Shown: piece after piece, positions 51,931 through 60,936 of the stretch
Position numbering within the stretch: the first letter of the stretch is position 1
Layout: every line of letters begins with the position of its first letter
DNA from: Chloroflexota bacterium
GTDB taxonomy: Bacteria; Chloroflexota; Dehalococcoidia; JACQUA01
DNA: 64,000 bases
Assembly: GCA_016210565.1 (NCBI GenBank)
Contig: JACQUA010000106.1
Span: 1-64,000, forward strand
Direction of reading: 5' to 3'
Made by a program: the position numbers and the translations under genes
Notes under the pieces: model-generated
Database searches by the model: none
Seen by the model: the letters and a program-made list of their open reading frames with translations, nothing else
Told to the model about the DNA's origin: nothing

Positions 51931-53181
51931 ATGCTGTTAAACAAGGAACGAGCCCTGGGCATGATGAAAGAGGCCGGGCTGAGTGCGCTGATCGCGACTC
52001 AGCCTGAGAATGTTGCTTACCTGACAAACCATGCAGCGTGGATGGTCCCCGGTTCCTATGTTTACCGGGGAATTACACTCAGCCGCGGCTTTCAAATCCA
52101 TGGCGTGCTTACTCCGGACGGGGCTCGAACTCTCATTATTCGTTGCGGCACCGAGTTGACCGCCGCGGCAACCTTCGGGTGGCAGGTGGACGACCTTTAT
52201 GTGTACGGGACCCCTTCCAATTTCAGGACCCCCGGCTACACGGGCCAGCGGGAAGATGAAAAGCGATGGCTGGAGCTCTATGACAGCAAGAGCAACCATA
52301 CGGTGGATGCCGTCAGCGCCTTGATCAAGGCCCTGAGGAAGCAGGGAGTGACCCGCGGGCGCGTTGCCATCGAGTTTGCCAACCTGGCGCCCGACGCCGA
52401 AAAAGCCCTCCGGGCTGAATTTGGCCAGATCGAGTTCGTAGACGCTGGAGACCTGCTGGCTCGGGTCAGGTACGTGAAGACGCCGGATGAAATAGCGAGG
52501 TTGCGAAGAGCGGCGTCGGTTAACGAAACTGCTGTCCAAGAGGTGATGAAGGCGATACGGCCGGGCGTAACGGAGCTGGAAATGAAACGGCTGTACCGGG
52601 CGGTCCTGGCCCAGGAAGACAGCGACCTGGACTTCTTCATGTGCTCCGGGGGCCTGCGCGCCGGCCTTCTGGCGGCCCCGGGAAACTACGCCTATAAGCC
52701 CGGTGACCAGGTTATGATGGAGTTCGGCTGCCGGGTCGACTGCTATCATGCGGACACCGGCGCCTGCGGCGTCCTGGGCGAACCGGTCCCGAGGCAAAAG
52801 GAGATGTGGCGGGGGCTGTGCGAGGTCTGGAACGCCGGGATTTCCGCCCTCCGCCCGGGAGTTCGGCCCTCCCGCGTCTTCGATATCATGGCCGCGGCGC
52901 AGCAGAAGGCCTTCGGCTACGTGACCGGCTATTTCGCCCACGGCATCGGGCTGGAATGCCGGGAGGGCCCCTTTGTCAACAAGATGCCCGGCGCCAGCCA
53001 GAAGCTCGGGGACGTCGGCGAGGACCCGCCTTTCGAGGCGGGCATGGTGATTTGCGTGGAAATCCCCATGCAGGTCCTGGGGTTCGGCTGCGTCCACCGC
53101 GAAGAAACCTTCCTGATCACGCCGACCGGCTGCGAGCCCCTCGTCCACACCATGCGCGATCTTTACGTCTTTGGTAGCTGA
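51931..53181 (+). CDS. M24-family metallohydrolase (creatinase/Xaa-Pro aminopeptidase fold), copy a
   Basis: 416 residues: N-terminal creatinase-type domain (LSALIATQPENVAYLTNHAA), then the pita-bread domain. Ligand positions: MEFGCRVDCYHADTG, with Glu where the first metal Asp normally is, the second Asp kept; His in FAHGIGLECREGP; Glu in VICVEIPM; Glu in HREETFLIT. Copy b (57330-58580) has the normal Asp. Members hydrolyse C-N bonds (peptides, creatine) or act as lyases on sulfur compounds. The neighbouring decarboxylase and cleavage genes suggest a small-molecule substrate. Confidence 0.88.
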   Translation: MLLNKERALGMMKEAGLSALIATQPENVAYLTNHAAWMVPGSYVYRGITLSRGFQIHGVLTPDGARTLIIRCGTELTAAATFGWQVDDLYVYGTPSNFRTPGYTGQREDEKRWLELYDSKSNHTVDAVSALIKALRKQGVTRGRVAIEFANLAPDAEKALRAEFGQIEFVDAGDLLARVRYVKTPDEIARLRRAASVNETAVQEVMKAIRPGVTELEMKRLYRAVLAQEDSDLDFFMCSGGLRAGLLAAPGNYAYKPGDQVMMEFGCRVDCYHADTGACGVLGEPVPRQKEMWRGLCEVWNAGISALRPGVRPSRVFDIMAAAQQKAFGYVTGYFAHGIGLECREGPFVNKMPGASQKLGDVGEDPPFEAGMVICVEIPMQVLGFGCVHREETFLITPTGCEPLVHTMRDLYVFGS

Positions 53182-53268
53182 GACGGACCACCAGAAATAC
53201 CCGGCGCCAGGTTCCAGGTTCCAAACGATTCGGGAAACTCCCTAGTCTCCTTGAGGAGGTCAGCGGAA

Positions 53269-54339
53269 ATGTCTGGCATGGCCAAGTCAATGGAACTGTC
53301 TCCGGTGGGGCGGGCCGATGTTGAGAACGAGATGGAGGAAATGGTAAGCGGGGTCCTGAAGCAGGCCAGGATCCCGACAATGGGCAGGAAGCTTATAGTA
53401 GAGGCCTCGACTCCGGGCCATTATCCGGGGTTGTTGTGGGAGCGTTTCGGCGTCAAGAACATGCCGCCTCTCTCAGTGGAAGAGCAGGCAGCTTCTATTG
53501 TCGAATGCGTTAGGGCCGGGGCGGCGGCCATTCACTGTCACCAGAGAGACCCGTCCGCGCCCTACAACTACGACACCAACGCCTTCAAGTCGATGCGGCC
53601 CGAGCTGCTGGCCGAGATATTCGAGACAGCTTACCGGGAAGTCGATTTCGTGCCTCTGAATCACGCCTGGTACCCGAGAGATTGGCAGGAAATGGAGGAT
53701 ACGGACTATGTGACGCCGACAAGGAAGCTCCTGGAACTCGGCAAGGGCAACCGGTATATCCAGGGCAACGTCATCATGGCGCTGGCCGGCACCTACCGGC
53801 GGAAGGGGTTTCTGTCTTCCTTTCATAGCGCCAGGTCCATGGTGGAAGGCATAGCCTTTCTCGAGGAGAACCACGTCAAGCCCCTGGTCGCCTGTCACGT
53901 GGACTACCTGACATGGTTCAAGAACAGCGTGATGGACGCCGGGGTATTCAAGACGCGCCTTCATATGAACATCGAGGACGGCAAGCACAACGTGGACCGG
54001 ATCTTTGCCGACCCCGAATCCTATTTGAACATCGTTAGCAGCCTGGAGCTCGTCAAAAAGCTCGTGCCCGACTGCACCATCGGGCTTCAGACCGGCGGCA
54101 GAAACTGGTTGCCTACCACGATATTCGGGATCATGCTTGGCGCGGACCTGGTGCGCATTGGAATAGAGGACCAGTTCTGGGCGTACCCGCACCGGGACGA
54201 GATTGTGAAGAACCCGGCGGATTCCGTCAGAAAAGTGGTCCAGATAGCCAGAATGCTGGGCAGGGAAATCGCCACGTCGGACGAGGCCAGGCAAATCCTG
54301 GGGATCAAAGTAACGTCCGCGGGAGTTGGACGCCCGTAG
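53269..54339 (+). CDS. Beta-keto acid cleavage enzyme (BKACE, DUF849), copy 1
   Basis: 356 residues from ATG 53269 after AGGAGG. TIM-barrel BKACE with VEASTPGHYPGL at the start, AAIHCHQRDP (HXH zinc ligands) and GLQTGGRNWLPTTIFGIMLG followed by DLVRIGIEDQFW (the late metal/substrate Glu). The family condenses a beta-keto acid with acetyl-CoA to give acetoacetate and a new acyl-CoA. It follows M24a after 87 bases and precedes UbiD-2. The gene end is overlapped by a palindromic repeat (54333-54420). Confidence 0.88.
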   Translation: MSGMAKSMELSPVGRADVENEMEEMVSGVLKQARIPTMGRKLIVEASTPGHYPGLLWERFGVKNMPPLSVEEQAASIVECVRAGAAAIHCHQRDPSAPYNYDTNAFKSMRPELLAEIFETAYREVDFVPLNHAWYPRDWQEMEDTDYVTPTRKLLELGKGNRYIQGNVIMALAGTYRRKGFLSSFHSARSMVEGIAFLEENHVKPLVACHVDYLTWFKNSVMDAGVFKTRLHMNIEDGKHNVDRIFADPESYLNIVSSLELVKKLVPDCTIGLQTGGRNWLPTTIFGIMLGADLVRIGIEDQFWAYPHRDEIVKNPADSVRKVVQIARMLGREIATSDEARQILGIKVTSAGVGRP

Positions 54340-54420
54340 CGGCAGGGCTTGCCCCTGTCGTGCCCGGCTGACGGCCGGAGTTCGATCCCGACCTGTCGGG
54401 ACACGGGGTGTCGCTACGGG
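54333..54420. repeat. Palindromic repeat at the BKACE-1 stop codon
   Basis: Ends CCCGTAGCG (54333-54341) and CGCTACGGG (54412-54420) are perfect inverse copies; inside are GGCAGGGC/GCCCCTGTC and the TCCCGA-CCTG-TCGGGA hairpin (54386-54401). The left arm includes the stop codon. A related half (GTAGCGGCACGCGGCAGCGT) lies at 60850-60872 after BKACE-2. Confidence 0.6.
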
Positions 54421-54490
54421 GTCCCGTCTGACGGAGATTCGCTTTGCGCCTCCGTGTCTTCCTGTGAGGCTAATAGAAAAAGAGGAATCC

Positions 54491-55918
54491 ATGGACCTGC
54501 GTCTCTTTATGAGCCAGATGGAGAATCTGGGCGAGCTAAGACAGGTGCAAGGGGCCGACTGGAACCTGGAGATCGGGACGATCACGGAGCTGTCGAATGA
54601 AAGGAAAGGCCCCGCCCTGCTCTTCGACCAGATCAAGGGCTACCCGCCGGGGTACCGGGTAGTCACCAACCTGATCGCCACCCCGAAGCGGGTGGGCATA
54701 ACGCTCGGTTTTCCCGGGGATATTTCCAACGTGGAGCTGGCCAGGCGAATCAAAGACAAGTTCAAGATACTGAGACTGACGCCGCCAGCGCGCGTGCAAG
54801 AGGGGCCTGTGCTGGAAAACGTCGACCGGGAAGGCCGGATCGATCTCTTGAAATTCCCGGCCCCGAGGTGGCACGAACTCGACGGGGGGCGGTACCTGGG
54901 TACCGGCGATATGGTGATAGTGAGAGACCCTGATGAGGGCTGGGTGAACGTGGGTACCTACCGGGTGCAACTTCATGACCGGGATACCCTGGGCCTGTAC
55001 ATGGACCCGGGCCGTCAAGGCCGCCTCATCATCGAGAGCTACTGGGCCAAGGGCAGGTCCTGCCCGGTAGCGGTGGTGTTTGGAATCCATCCGCTGGTGT
55101 GGATGCCGTCATTTCTGGCCTTTCCGTGGAGAACGGAAGAGTTTGGCGTTGCCGGAGGGCTTCTGGGCGAACCCCTCCCGGTCATCACCGGTCAATATAC
55201 GGGGCTGCCGATTCCAGCTCACGCCGAAATCGCTGTTGAGGGCGATTGCCCACCCCCCGGTATCGAAACCAGGGTGGAAGGTCCCTTTGGCGAGGCGCCC
55301 GGCTACTACGCCACCGGCGCCCACGACGCGCCGGTCATCAAGGTGAAAAGGATCATGCACCGCAATAGTCCGGTGATAACCGGCGCTCCTCCCATGAGAC
55401 CGCCGGCCAACGCGGCCTCCCTCAACGTCATCCGGTCCGGCACAATGTGGCTAGAGCTTGAGCAAATCGGTATCCCCGGCGTCAAAGGCGTCTGGAATAT
55501 GAGGGCGGGAAGCTCACGATTTCTCAGCGTTGTCTCGATTGAGCAGAAATATGCCGGGCATGCGACTCAGGTCGCCATGGCGGTGATGTCAGGCTCTGAG
55601 GGCGCCAAGTACGGGCGTTTTGTCATCGTGGTCGACGATGACATCGATCCCGGAAACGAAGAAGACGTCCTCTGGGCAATGGCGACCCGCTGCGACCCGG
55701 CCACGTCGATGCAGATCATCACCGGCTGCTGGGGAACGCTGCTGGACCCCACTATTTCTCCCGAGCGAAGGGCAAAAGGCGACCTGACCAACTCTCGCGC
55801 AATTGTCCTGGCCTGCCGTCCGTTCTATTGGAGAAAGGATTTCCCAAAGGTAAACCGGGCAAGCGACGAGCTAAGGGCGATGACCCTCAAGAAATGGGGC
55901 CGCCTGTTCCAGTCATAA
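54491..55918 (+). CDS. UbiD-family decarboxylase 2
   Basis: 475 residues from ATG 54491 (GAGG site; the open frame runs further up through a repeat). Same landmarks as UbiD-1: FPAPRWHELDGGRYLGTG, the DEGWVNVGTYRVQLHDR strand, IPAHAEIAVEGD, EGPFGEAPGYY and VDDDIDPGN. The two share gene-wide similarity (both open with LRLF/LRAF...ADWNLEIG..T), so they are paralogues in divergent operons around the same transporter. No UbiX partner is nearby. Confidence 0.91.
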   Translation: MDLRLFMSQMENLGELRQVQGADWNLEIGTITELSNERKGPALLFDQIKGYPPGYRVVTNLIATPKRVGITLGFPGDISNVELARRIKDKFKILRLTPPARVQEGPVLENVDREGRIDLLKFPAPRWHELDGGRYLGTGDMVIVRDPDEGWVNVGTYRVQLHDRDTLGLYMDPGRQGRLIIESYWAKGRSCPVAVVFGIHPLVWMPSFLAFPWRTEEFGVAGGLLGEPLPVITGQYTGLPIPAHAEIAVEGDCPPPGIETRVEGPFGEAPGYYATGAHDAPVIKVKRIMHRNSPVITGAPPMRPPANAASLNVIRSGTMWLELEQIGIPGVKGVWNMRAGSSRFLSVVSIEQKYAGHATQVAMAVMSGSEGAKYGRFVIVVDDDIDPGNEEDVLWAMATRCDPATSMQIITGCWGTLLDPTISPERRAKGDLTNSRAIVLACRPFYWRKDFPKVNRASDELRAMTLKKWGRLFQS

Positions 55919-55961
55919 TGTCCACACCAGGGCACCAAGGAATCTGTGTAAAGGACTGAAG

Positions 55962-57143
55962 GTGAAAAGATCAACGTTGCTACTGGCCATAGCTCTTTTG
56001 CCAATCATGCTGTACGCGGGGTGCGCGCCGGCGGTTCCGGCGTCGCCCGCCGCGGAGAAGGCGGCGCCGGCTTCCGGCCAGTCTACCGCAGCCCCCAAGA
56101 CTGGCTGGGAGCAGAAGTGGAATAGCACCCTGGCAGAAGCCAGGAAAGAGGGCGTGGTGACCATCTACAGTCAATGGGGGCCGGAGATCAGGACGCAACT
56201 GACATCGGCGTTCAAGGGAAAATACGGACTTGACCTGGAGTTCGCCTCCTTCAGCAGGGCGAATGAAGTCCTGGCCAGGTTACTGGCGGAAAGAGGGGCA
56301 GGGCTACATATCCCTGATTTCGTGGGCGCCGGCACGGGCACTGCAACAACCGATATGAAACCGGCGGGTCTCCTGGGACCTATCGACCAGCTTATCATTC
56401 TGCCTGAGGTAACGGATCCGAAGGCCTGGAAGGACGGGAAACTCCCCTTTGTGGACCAGGATAAGCAGGTCATAGCCATGTCCGCCAACATCGGACGGAC
56501 CGTCATGTACAACACCGACCTGGTGAAGAAAGGGGAAATAGTCAGCTATAAGGACCTGCTGAAACCTCAATACAAGGGCAAGATCACGTTGAATGATCCC
56601 ACCATCGGCGGCCAGGGCACGTCCTTTGTCGCGTTCCTGGCCAAGCGCTTGTGGACCCTGCCGGAAGCCAACGACTTTCTGACGCAGCTAATCCAGCAGC
56701 AGGACCTGAGCATCCAGAGAGACCAGCGTTTACTGGTGGAAACAGTGGCCAGGGGGAAATTCGCCATCGGCCTGGCGCCGGCTCCAGCCAATCTGGCGGA
56801 ATTTCTGAGGGCGGCGGCGCCCGTGGATGTGGCCGCCGTAAAAGAGGGGACGTTTGTTCAATCCGGGGGCGGTGGGTTTTCGATTGCCGCGAGATTGGTC
56901 CACCCGAATGCCGCCAGGGTCTTTGTGAACTGGCTACTGACCAGGGAGGGGCAAACGGTCTTTGCCCGGAGCTTTGGTTCTCCCAGTTTGCGAACTGATG
57001 TTCCCACTGAGGGAATACATCCAATCTTGCTGCCTCAGCCGGGAGAGACGCTTTTCCTTGACGACGAAGAGATGATTCACTTCCGGACGGAACAAATGGT
57101 GAATATTGCCAAAGACGTTATTGACAAAGCCATGAGGAAATGA
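55962..57143 (+). CDS. Fe(III)-type solute-binding lipoprotein (SBP5)
   Basis: 393 residues from GTG 55962 (AAGGA upstream). Lipobox LYAGC (Cys21), an Ala/Pro-rich linker, then WEQKWNSTLAEARKEGVVTI, YNTDLVKKGEI, KPQYKGKITLNDPTIGGQG and HPNAARVFVNWLLTREGQ. It follows UbiD-2 by 43 bases. It shares the family of the GRE-operon SBPs, linking the two clusters in evolution. No permease of this class is present. Confidence 0.86.
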   Translation: MKRSTLLLAIALLPIMLYAGCAPAVPASPAAEKAAPASGQSTAAPKTGWEQKWNSTLAEARKEGVVTIYSQWGPEIRTQLTSAFKGKYGLDLEFASFSRANEVLARLLAERGAGLHIPDFVGAGTGTATTDMKPAGLLGPIDQLIILPEVTDPKAWKDGKLPFVDQDKQVIAMSANIGRTVMYNTDLVKKGEIVSYKDLLKPQYKGKITLNDPTIGGQGTSFVAFLAKRLWTLPEANDFLTQLIQQQDLSIQRDQRLLVETVARGKFAIGLAPAPANLAEFLRAAAPVDVAAVKEGTFVQSGGGGFSIAARLVHPNAARVFVNWLLTREGQTVFARSFGSPSLRTDVPTEGIHPILLPQPGETLFLDDEEMIHFRTEQMVNIAKDVIDKAMRK

Positions 57144-57199
57144 CGAAGTCCGAACGACGAATGACCAACCAGGTAAGGAACTACTAATTACGAAGCACG

Positions 57200-57262
57200 A
57201 ATTACGAATGAAATTCAAATGACGAACACGAAATTGGCCACCTCATTGGAACATTCGTAATT
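57200..57262. repeat. Short palindromic repeat
   Basis: AATTACGAATG (57200-57210) and CATTCGTAATT (57252-57262) are perfect 11-bp inverse copies in the 186-base gap between SBP5 and M24b. A CCCCCTC...AAAAGGGGGAG tract follows before the ribosome site of M24b. Confidence 0.5.
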
Positions 57263-57329
57263 TGAGTAATTCTCTGGAAATCCCCCTCGGTCCCTCTTTA
57301 CAAAAGGGGGAGGAAGAAAGGAAAAGGTC

Positions 57330-58580
57330 ATGTTGCTAAACAAGGACCGGGCCCTGGCGCTGATAAAGGGTTCAAAGATCGATGCCCTGGTAGCAACCCA
57401 ACCTGAGAATGTTACCTACATGACCGATTTCGAAGCCTGGCAGACCCCGGGGGCGTATCCCTATCGGGGTATCACGCTCAACAAAGGCTTCCAGCAGCAC
57501 GCGGTGCTTACCCCGGACGGCGCCCGCAGTCTCATAACGCACTGCTGGAGTGAAGCGGGCGCGCTGGCTACCTATGGCTGGCAGGTAGACGATCTGTACG
57601 TCTACGGGACGTCCTCCACGGTGAGGCAGAAGGGGTACAAGCCGGATCGGGAAGATGAGAAAAGGTGGCTGGACGCCTACGATAGTGAATCCAACCACAC
57701 CGTGGACGCCGTAACCGCCCTCATCAAACTCCTGAGAAAACAGGGGGTGACCAAGGGGCGCGTGGGGATCGAGTTCGCCAACCTGGCGCCGTCAGCGGAG
57801 CAGCAGCTCCGGCGAGAAATGGACAAGATCGAGTTCGTTGACTGCGGCGAGCTGCTGGCCCGAATACGATGGGTTAAGACGCCGGATGAGATCGCCCGGC
57901 TCCGGACGGCGGCCGCGGTCAATGAGAAAGCTGTGGAAGCGATGATGAAGGCCATCAGGCCCGGCGTCACGGAGTTGGAGACCAAGAGGATCTACAAGAC
58001 CGTCCTGGCGCAGGAGGACGGCGATGTGGACTTTTTCACCTGTGCCGGGGGAGTTCGCGGTGGATTCTGGCCGGCGCCGGGCGCCTACGCTTTCAAAGCC
58101 GGGGAGCCGGTCGTCATCGACGTGGGCTGCCGGGTCAACTGCTACCACGGGGACACCGGTCTCTGCGGCGCGGTGGGCGAGCCATCGAAGAAGCACAAAG
58201 ACTGGTGGAAAGCGCTCATGGAGGTGTGGCAGTCAGGGGTTGAGCTGCTGCGCCCCGGCAATCGGCCTTCTCAGATCTATGACGCCATGGCCGCGGTTGA
58301 GATGAAGAATTTCGGAGTGGTGAAGGGTTACTTCAGCCACGGCATCGGCATCCAGTGCCGGGAGGCCCCATTCGCTAACAGGATGCCCGGGACCGGGCAA
58401 AGCCTCATGGACATCGGCGAAGACCCACCTTACGAACCGGGGATGGTAATATGCCTCGAGGATTCCATGCCCATCCAGGGGTTTGGCGCACTGCACCGGG
58501 AAGACACGTTCCTGGTCACCGAGCGAGGTTGCGAGCCGCTAGTCCATACCATGCGCGACCTTTATGTCTTTGGTACGTAG
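57330..58580 (+). CDS. M24-family metallohydrolase, copy b
   Basis: 416 residues, the same length as copy a and collinear with it. Metal positions are the normal set: Asp in VIDVGCRVNCYHGDTG (both Asp), His in FSHGIGIQCREAP, Glu in VICLEDSM and Glu in HREDTFLVT. N-terminal domain KIDALVATQPENVTYMTDFE. It precedes SBP6 by 53 bases. With copy a it forms one of three duplicated pairs (M24, BKACE, SBP) in this operon, so a second, related substrate may be handled. Confidence 0.88.
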   Translation: MLLNKDRALALIKGSKIDALVATQPENVTYMTDFEAWQTPGAYPYRGITLNKGFQQHAVLTPDGARSLITHCWSEAGALATYGWQVDDLYVYGTSSTVRQKGYKPDREDEKRWLDAYDSESNHTVDAVTALIKLLRKQGVTKGRVGIEFANLAPSAEQQLRREMDKIEFVDCGELLARIRWVKTPDEIARLRTAAAVNEKAVEAMMKAIRPGVTELETKRIYKTVLAQEDGDVDFFTCAGGVRGGFWPAPGAYAFKAGEPVVIDVGCRVNCYHGDTGLCGAVGEPSKKHKDWWKALMEVWQSGVELLRPGNRPSQIYDAMAAVEMKNFGVVKGYFSHGIGIQCREAPFANRMPGTGQSLMDIGEDPPYEPGMVICLEDSMPIQGFGALHREDTFLVTERGCEPLVHTMRDLYVFGT

Positions 58581-58633
58581 ACCTGGTGAACGTGTAAAAA
58601 GGCAGATCAGTTTTGTGAAAGGAGTGAACGGAA

Positions 58634-59779
58634 ATGAGAAGGATCGAGATCATGCTGGTAATGGCGGCCGTCGTCTTGTCTTTGCTCGTTGGGGCCTGCG
58701 GGCAAGGCCCGGGGGGCGCGGGTGGTGCGACGAGGCCGAACTGGGAACAGGACTGGGACCGCACTGTTGCTGAGGCGAAGAAGGAAGGGACGCTGGTAAT
58801 CTACACCATATACGGAGCCAACTGGCGCGAAGCTTTTGTGCAAACGGTGGCTCAGAAATACGGGATCACGGTGGACGTAATCACCGGCAGGGGCGCTGAG
58901 CTCCGCGAGCGCATAATAAACGAGCACACTAGCAAAGTTAACATTGCAGATGTCGCGGTATTTGGCACCGATGACTTCCGGCTGCTGAAAGGCAAGGACG
59001 TTCTGGAACCTCTCGAGAAGGTGCTGCTTCTCCCGGAAGTGACGGACCCAAAGGCGTGGTGGCGCGGCGAATTCCCGTGGATCGATGAAACCAAAACGGG
59101 TGTCTACTATATCGAAAGTGTCACCCCGCCGGTAATCATCAACACCGACCTGGTAAAGCCCGGCGAGATTAATACCTGGACCGACTTGCTGGACCCGAAA
59201 TGGAAGGGCAAAATACTCATCGATGACCCGACCGTTTCCGGCGGCGGCAATACGGCCATGACTTTTGTTGCCAACGGCATCACGGGGTACGGTGCCACCG
59301 GGCTGGATTACATCAAGGCATTCGTAAAACAAGAACCCATGTTGCAGAGGGACTCCCGGCTCAAGGTGGAGTGGGTGGCCCGGGGAAGGGCCGCTATGGC
59401 GATAATCGGCGCGCCGGACACGGCGCTTCAGTTCATCAAAGACGGCGCGCTGATGAAGCAGGTGCCGTTTGGAGACAGGTCTTACGTGATTTCAGGGGCC
59501 GGCAACGTCATGATGCTAAAGGGGGCCCCTCACCCCAATGCAGCCAGGCTCTTTGTCAACTTCTTGTTGACTAAGGAAGGCACGTACACTTCCTCCAAGG
59601 CCACCCGCCATCAAAGCGCCAGGGCTGACGTACCCACGGACCACATGGAGCCGGCGATGGTCCGTCAGCCAGGGGTGCAGTACAAGTGGCGACAGAATGA
59701 CCCGGCTTACGGGGCAAAATTCGACGAACTGTTCAAACAGGTGGTCGAGTCATTCAAGCCCCTGGCCACGGGAAAGTAA
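58634..59779 (+). CDS. Fe(III)-type solute-binding lipoprotein (SBP6)
   Basis: 381 residues, lipobox LLVGAC (Cys22). WEQDWDRTVAEAKKEGTLVI, INTDLVKPGEI, DPKWKGKILIDDPTVSGGG and HPNAARLFVNFLLTKEGT are the family motifs. Closest in layout to SBP3 of the GRE operon (shared WWRGEFPW/WWRGELPW). It lies between M24b and BKACE-2. Confidence 0.86.
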   Translation: MRRIEIMLVMAAVVLSLLVGACGQGPGGAGGATRPNWEQDWDRTVAEAKKEGTLVIYTIYGANWREAFVQTVAQKYGITVDVITGRGAELRERIINEHTSKVNIADVAVFGTDDFRLLKGKDVLEPLEKVLLLPEVTDPKAWWRGEFPWIDETKTGVYYIESVTPPVIINTDLVKPGEINTWTDLLDPKWKGKILIDDPTVSGGGNTAMTFVANGITGYGATGLDYIKAFVKQEPMLQRDSRLKVEWVARGRAAMAIIGAPDTALQFIKDGALMKQVPFGDRSYVISGAGNVMMLKGAPHPNAARLFVNFLLTKEGTYTSSKATRHQSARADVPTDHMEPAMVRQPGVQYKWRQNDPAYGAKFDELFKQVVESFKPLATGK

Positions 59780-59819
59780 TCGAAACGCATAAATCATCGA
59801 TTTCACAGGAGAGCAAGAA

Positions 59820-60833
59820 GTGAGCCAAGCCGATCTCACCGTACACGACCCGATAACCCCCGAGCACGTGCAGGAGCGGTCGCCGATGCCGGACCAGCCC
59901 AGGATCACCACCATGGACAAGAAGCTGGTGATCGAAGCGGCTATCCCTGGCTGGCAACCTGTCAGGTGGTGGGAGGAAAGAGGGGTCAAGAACCTGCCGC
60001 CGCGCACCATAGAGGCCCAGGTGGACGCTATCGAGGAGTGCGTGAGGGCCGGCGCCTCGGTGATTCACACGCATCCCCGGCACCCGGGCGACGGACTGCC
60101 CCGGCTTCACGCCCCGGAACTTCTTATGGAAATCATGGACAAAGCCCTGGACCGGGTGGATTTCATTACATCCCACCATACCTGGGGCTGGGACTTCAAG
60201 AAGAGCCGCGCCGCGGACTATATCTCGTATGGCAAGGAGTTGCTGGAGAGGGGAAAAGCCAAAGGCGTGGGGAACAGGTACGTTCAGTCGGCGTTGATAA
60301 TGACGGAAGGGACGTGGAGGGAAGACCGCCCGCTGCACACCGTGCGGTCCATCAGGGAAGGCGTCGCCTGGATGGAAGCCAACGGCGTCAAACCGATGTA
60401 CTCGACGCAGTGCCACGCCTTCACCGAGCTAAAACGGGCCGTATTCGATAACGGCCTCGCGAAGTCGAAACCCTACTGGATCGCCATACAGATGGGCAAA
60501 CACTGCGACGATCAGACCTTCGCCGATCCCTGGACGCATATCCAGGTCATCAATAATATGCAGATGATCAAGGAGGCCCTGCCGGATGCCTTCATCGGAA
60601 TCCATGCGTCGGGCCGCAACTGGTTGCCCGTGGTCACCCAGTCACTGCTGCTGGGGTGTGAACTGGTGAGGGTCGGCCTGGAGGACCAGTTCTATCTTTA
60701 CCCTCACAGAGACGATATATCCCACAAAGCGTCGGATACGGTGGAGCTCGTCGCCAGGATAGCGAGGGCGCTGGGCAGGGAAATAGCAACAGTGAAAGAA
60801 GCCAGAGAAAGACTGGGGATTGTGCTCGGCTGA
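59820..60833 (+). CDS. Beta-keto acid cleavage enzyme (BKACE, DUF849), copy 2
   Basis: 337 residues from GTG 59820 behind CAGGAGAG; an ATG at 59886 is an alternative. VIEAAIPGWQPVRWW, SVIHTHPRHP (HXH zinc site), and GIHASGRNWLPVVTQSLLLG followed by ELVRVGLEDQFYLYPHRDDI near the end. Collinear with copy 1 but with different residues around the zinc site (HPRHPGDG versus HQRDPSAP), so its keto-acid substrate probably differs. Confidence 0.87.
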   Translation: MSQADLTVHDPITPEHVQERSPMPDQPRITTMDKKLVIEAAIPGWQPVRWWEERGVKNLPPRTIEAQVDAIEECVRAGASVIHTHPRHPGDGLPRLHAPELLMEIMDKALDRVDFITSHHTWGWDFKKSRAADYISYGKELLERGKAKGVGNRYVQSALIMTEGTWREDRPLHTVRSIREGVAWMEANGVKPMYSTQCHAFTELKRAVFDNGLAKSKPYWIAIQMGKHCDDQTFADPWTHIQVINNMQMIKEALPDAFIGIHASGRNWLPVVTQSLLLGCELVRVGLEDQFYLYPHRDDISHKASDTVELVARIARALGREIATVKEARERLGIVLG

Positions 60834-60936
60834 CCGCGGACCGACTACAGTAGCGGCACGCGGCAGCGTGCCCCCGGGCCGTCCGGAGGCCGCGGCATGG
60901 TCATTTCAGAAGCGGCAGAATGTTCAGGCCAGTCCA

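Noticed and set aside
54326..54490. 55-residue N-terminal extension of UbiD-2
   Set aside because: It reads through the palindromic repeat and the BKACE stop region; the ATG at 54491 has a ribosome site and matches the start of the UbiD-1 paralogue.
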